Below, in pieces: positions 43,505-45,015 of a stretch of DNA of 45,015 bases. The DNA is taken from contig ONXS01000008.1 in NCBI GenBank assembly GCA_900321855.1, positions 1 through 45,015 of the forward strand, given 5' to 3'. The DNA comes from an uncultured Eubacteriales bacterium. Its GTDB lineage: Bacteria; Bacillota; Clostridia; Lachnospirales; Lachnospiraceae. The position numbers and the translations under genes were made by a program. Positions within the stretch are counted from its first letter, which is position 1; the number at the start of each line of letters is the position of its first letter. The notes under the pieces were generated by a model. It was not told the origin of the DNA and ran no database searches. It saw only the letters and a list, made by a program, of their open reading frames with translations.

Positions 43505-45015
43505 ATGGAGAAAAACAGAATGCGTCCGGTAAAAGCAGGAAAAGCGGTTAGAGTTAGCTATGCAAGACAAAAAGAGGTTCTTGAGATGCCTAACCTTATT
43601 GAAGTCCAAAAGGATTCCTACAAGTGGTTTTTAGAGGACGGTCTTAAAGAAGCATTTAACGACATCTCGCCAATTGAAGATTTTAATGGTCAATTAAGTT
43701 TGGAATTTATTGGTTTTCAGTTGTGTGAAGATGAAGCAAAGTATTCTATTGAGGAGTGTAAAGAGAGAGATGCAACTTATGCAGCACCTCTTAAAGTTAA
43801 AGTAAGGCTCAATAAGAAGGAAACAGGTGAATCTAGTGATCATGAGATTTTCATGGGAGATTTGCCACTGATGACAGCAACAGGTACATTCGTGATTAAC
43901 GGTGCTGAGCGAGTTATTGTCAGCCAGTTAGTTCGTTCTCCTGGTATTTACTACGATATCACTCATGATAAACTCGGTAAGAGATTATTTGCGTGTACAG
44001 TAATCCCTAACAGGGGAGCTTGGTTAGAGTATGAGACAGATTCTAACGATATTTTCTATGTACGTGTAGATAGAACAAGAAAGGTACCTATTACAGTTCT
44101 TTTAAGAGCATTAGGTTTTGGTACAAATGCCGAGATTATAGATTTATTTGGCGAGGAACCAAAGATTTTAGCAAGTTTTGCTAAAGATACAACAGATAAC
44201 TACAAAGACGGACTTCTTGAATTATACAGAAAGATTCGTCCAGGTGAGCCTTTGGCAGTTGAGAATGCTGAGAACCTTATTTCAGGTATGTTCTTTGATG
44301 CCAGAAGATATGATCTTGCAAAGGTTGGACGATATAAATTCAATAAAAAACTTGCATTAAAGAATAGAATTAAAGGACAGGTGCTTGCTGAGGAAGTTGT
44401 AGATGCTCAGACTGGTGAGATTCTCGCTGAAGCTGGAACTAAGGTTTCAGAAGAATTGGCAACACTAATCCAGAACTCTGCTGTTCCATATGTATGGATT
44501 GAGACAGAGGAGAGAAATGTTAAGGTTATTTCTAACTTAGCAGTAGATATTAACCATTACGTTGATTTTGACTGCACAGAACTCGGTGTAAATGAGATGG
44601 TATTCTATCCGGTTCTCGCTGAGATTCTTGAGCAGAATGACAATGAAGAAGATTTAAAAGAGGCAATCAAGAGAAGAATCACAGAATTGATTCCAAAGCA
44701 TATCACAAAAGAGGATATTATTGCATCTATCAACTATAATATGCACCTTGAATGTGGTGTTGGACACTCGGATGACATTGATCATTTGGGTAACAGACGT
44801 ATCCGTGCAGTTGGAGAATTATTACAGAACCAGTACAGAATTGGTCTTTCAAGAATGGAGAGAGTTGTTCGTGAGAGAATGACTACTCAGGATACAGCTG
44901 ATATTTCACCACAGGCACTTATCAATATCAAACCAGTGACAGCAGCCGTGAAAGAGTTCTTTGGAAGTTCACAGTTGTCACAGTTCATGGATCAGAACAA
45001 CCCACTTGGTGAGTT
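43505..45015 (+). CDS. rpoB: RNA polymerase beta subunit, N-terminal 503 codons (runs off the window)
   Basis: The frame starts [20 protein letters not shown] and continues with [73 protein letters not shown], and the rifampicin cluster [16 protein letters not shown] at the very end. The residues visible there (Gln, Asp, Asn) are those of rifampicin-sensitive enzymes. ATG 43505 follows AAGGGG; an in-frame GTG at 43493 overlaps that site and is less likely. rpoB normally follows rplL directly; here they are separated by the pilus island. Confidence 0.97.
   Translation, partial: MEKNRMRPVKAGKAVRVSYARQKEVLEMPNLIEVQKDSYKWFLEDGLKEAFNDISPIEDFNGQLSLEFIGFQLCEDEAKYSIEECKERDATYAAPLKVKVRLNKKETGESSDHEIFMGDLPLMTATGTFVINGAERVIVSQLVRSPGIYYDITHDKLGKRLFACTVIPNRGAWLEYETDSNDIFYVRVDRTRKVPITVLLRALGFGTNAEIIDLFGEEPKILASFAKDTTDNYKDGLLELYRKIRPGEPLAVENAENLISGMFFDARRYDLAKVGRYKFNKKLALKNRIKGQVLAEEVVDAQTGEILAEAGTKVSEELATLIQNSAVPYVWIETEERNVKVISNLAVDINHYVDFDCTELGVNEMVFYPVLAEILEQNDNEEDLKEAIKRRITELIPKHITKEDIIASINYNMHLECGVGHSDDIDHLGNRRIRAVGELLQNQYRIGLSRMERVVRERMTTQDTADISPQALINIKPVTAAVKEFFGSSQLSQFMDQNNPLGE

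Noticed and set aside
1..45015. CRISPR arrays and tRNA or rRNA genes
   Set aside because: No regularly spaced identical repeats, and no tRNA-like T-loop plus acceptor pairing was found by eye in the gaps. A tRNA search program would settle this; a hit would refute it.

Overview
The window looks like chromosome of a low-GC, spore-forming clostridium, most likely a gut Lachnospiraceae-type butyrate producer. The reasons are phosphotransbutyrylase plus butyrate kinase, a GlgC/GlgD glycogen pair, a reverse-type rubrerythrin with PerR, sporulation genes (spoIID-, spoIIQ-, spoIIID- and spoVG-like) and A+T-rich DNA with strong GGAGG-type ribosome binding sites. Species cannot be read from sequence alone.

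Layout. 1-1288: end of a polar amino-acid ABC transporter (permease, ATPase). 1572-4028: glycogen phosphorylase. 4193-6075: spoIID-like and spoIIQ-like genes with candidate sigma-E and sigma-F promoters. 6076-7974: small genes, a GGGGTCAGACCCC repeat and two gene remnants. 7975-9091 (minus): rubrerythrin and perR with look-alike operator/promoter regions. 9480-11872: glgC-glgD. 12085-16829: spoVG, pth, mfd. 16968-18218 (minus): LCP cell-wall ligase. 18453-20466: ptb-buk. 20509-20907: HAD phosphatase pseudogene carrying a 94-bp multi-hairpin insert. 21076-23112: ilvE, a DUF308 membrane protein, spoIIID. 23533-27562: mreB/mbl, recD2, comF. 27889-31531: rpmG-secE-nusG-rplK-rplA-rplJ-rplL with L1- and L10-type leaders. 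31532-43266: a complete sortase pilus operon. 43505-end: rpoB, cut off at the rifampicin region.

The main finding is the roughly 11.7-kb pilus island between rplL and rpoB, two genes that are normally close neighbours. Its order (large surface protein, signal-peptidase-like protein, two-domain isopeptide pilin, class B sortase) repeats the order of the streptococcal FCT-type pilus locus. The signal-peptidase-like protein lacks the Ser/Lys dyad: Asp and Gly occupy the two positions, as I recall for streptococcal SipA. The tip/adhesin gene is split by an IS1634-family element of about 2.0 kb flanked by a 74-bp target duplication. Removing the element plus one duplicate restores a continuous frame of 1804 codons.

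Other points of interest: sporulation promoters built into the stems of upstream terminators (spoIID, spoIIID), loss of catalytic or metal-binding residues in the SpoIID/SpoIIQ pair, and clusters of short GC-rich stem-loops in several intergenic regions, one of which has inserted into a gene.
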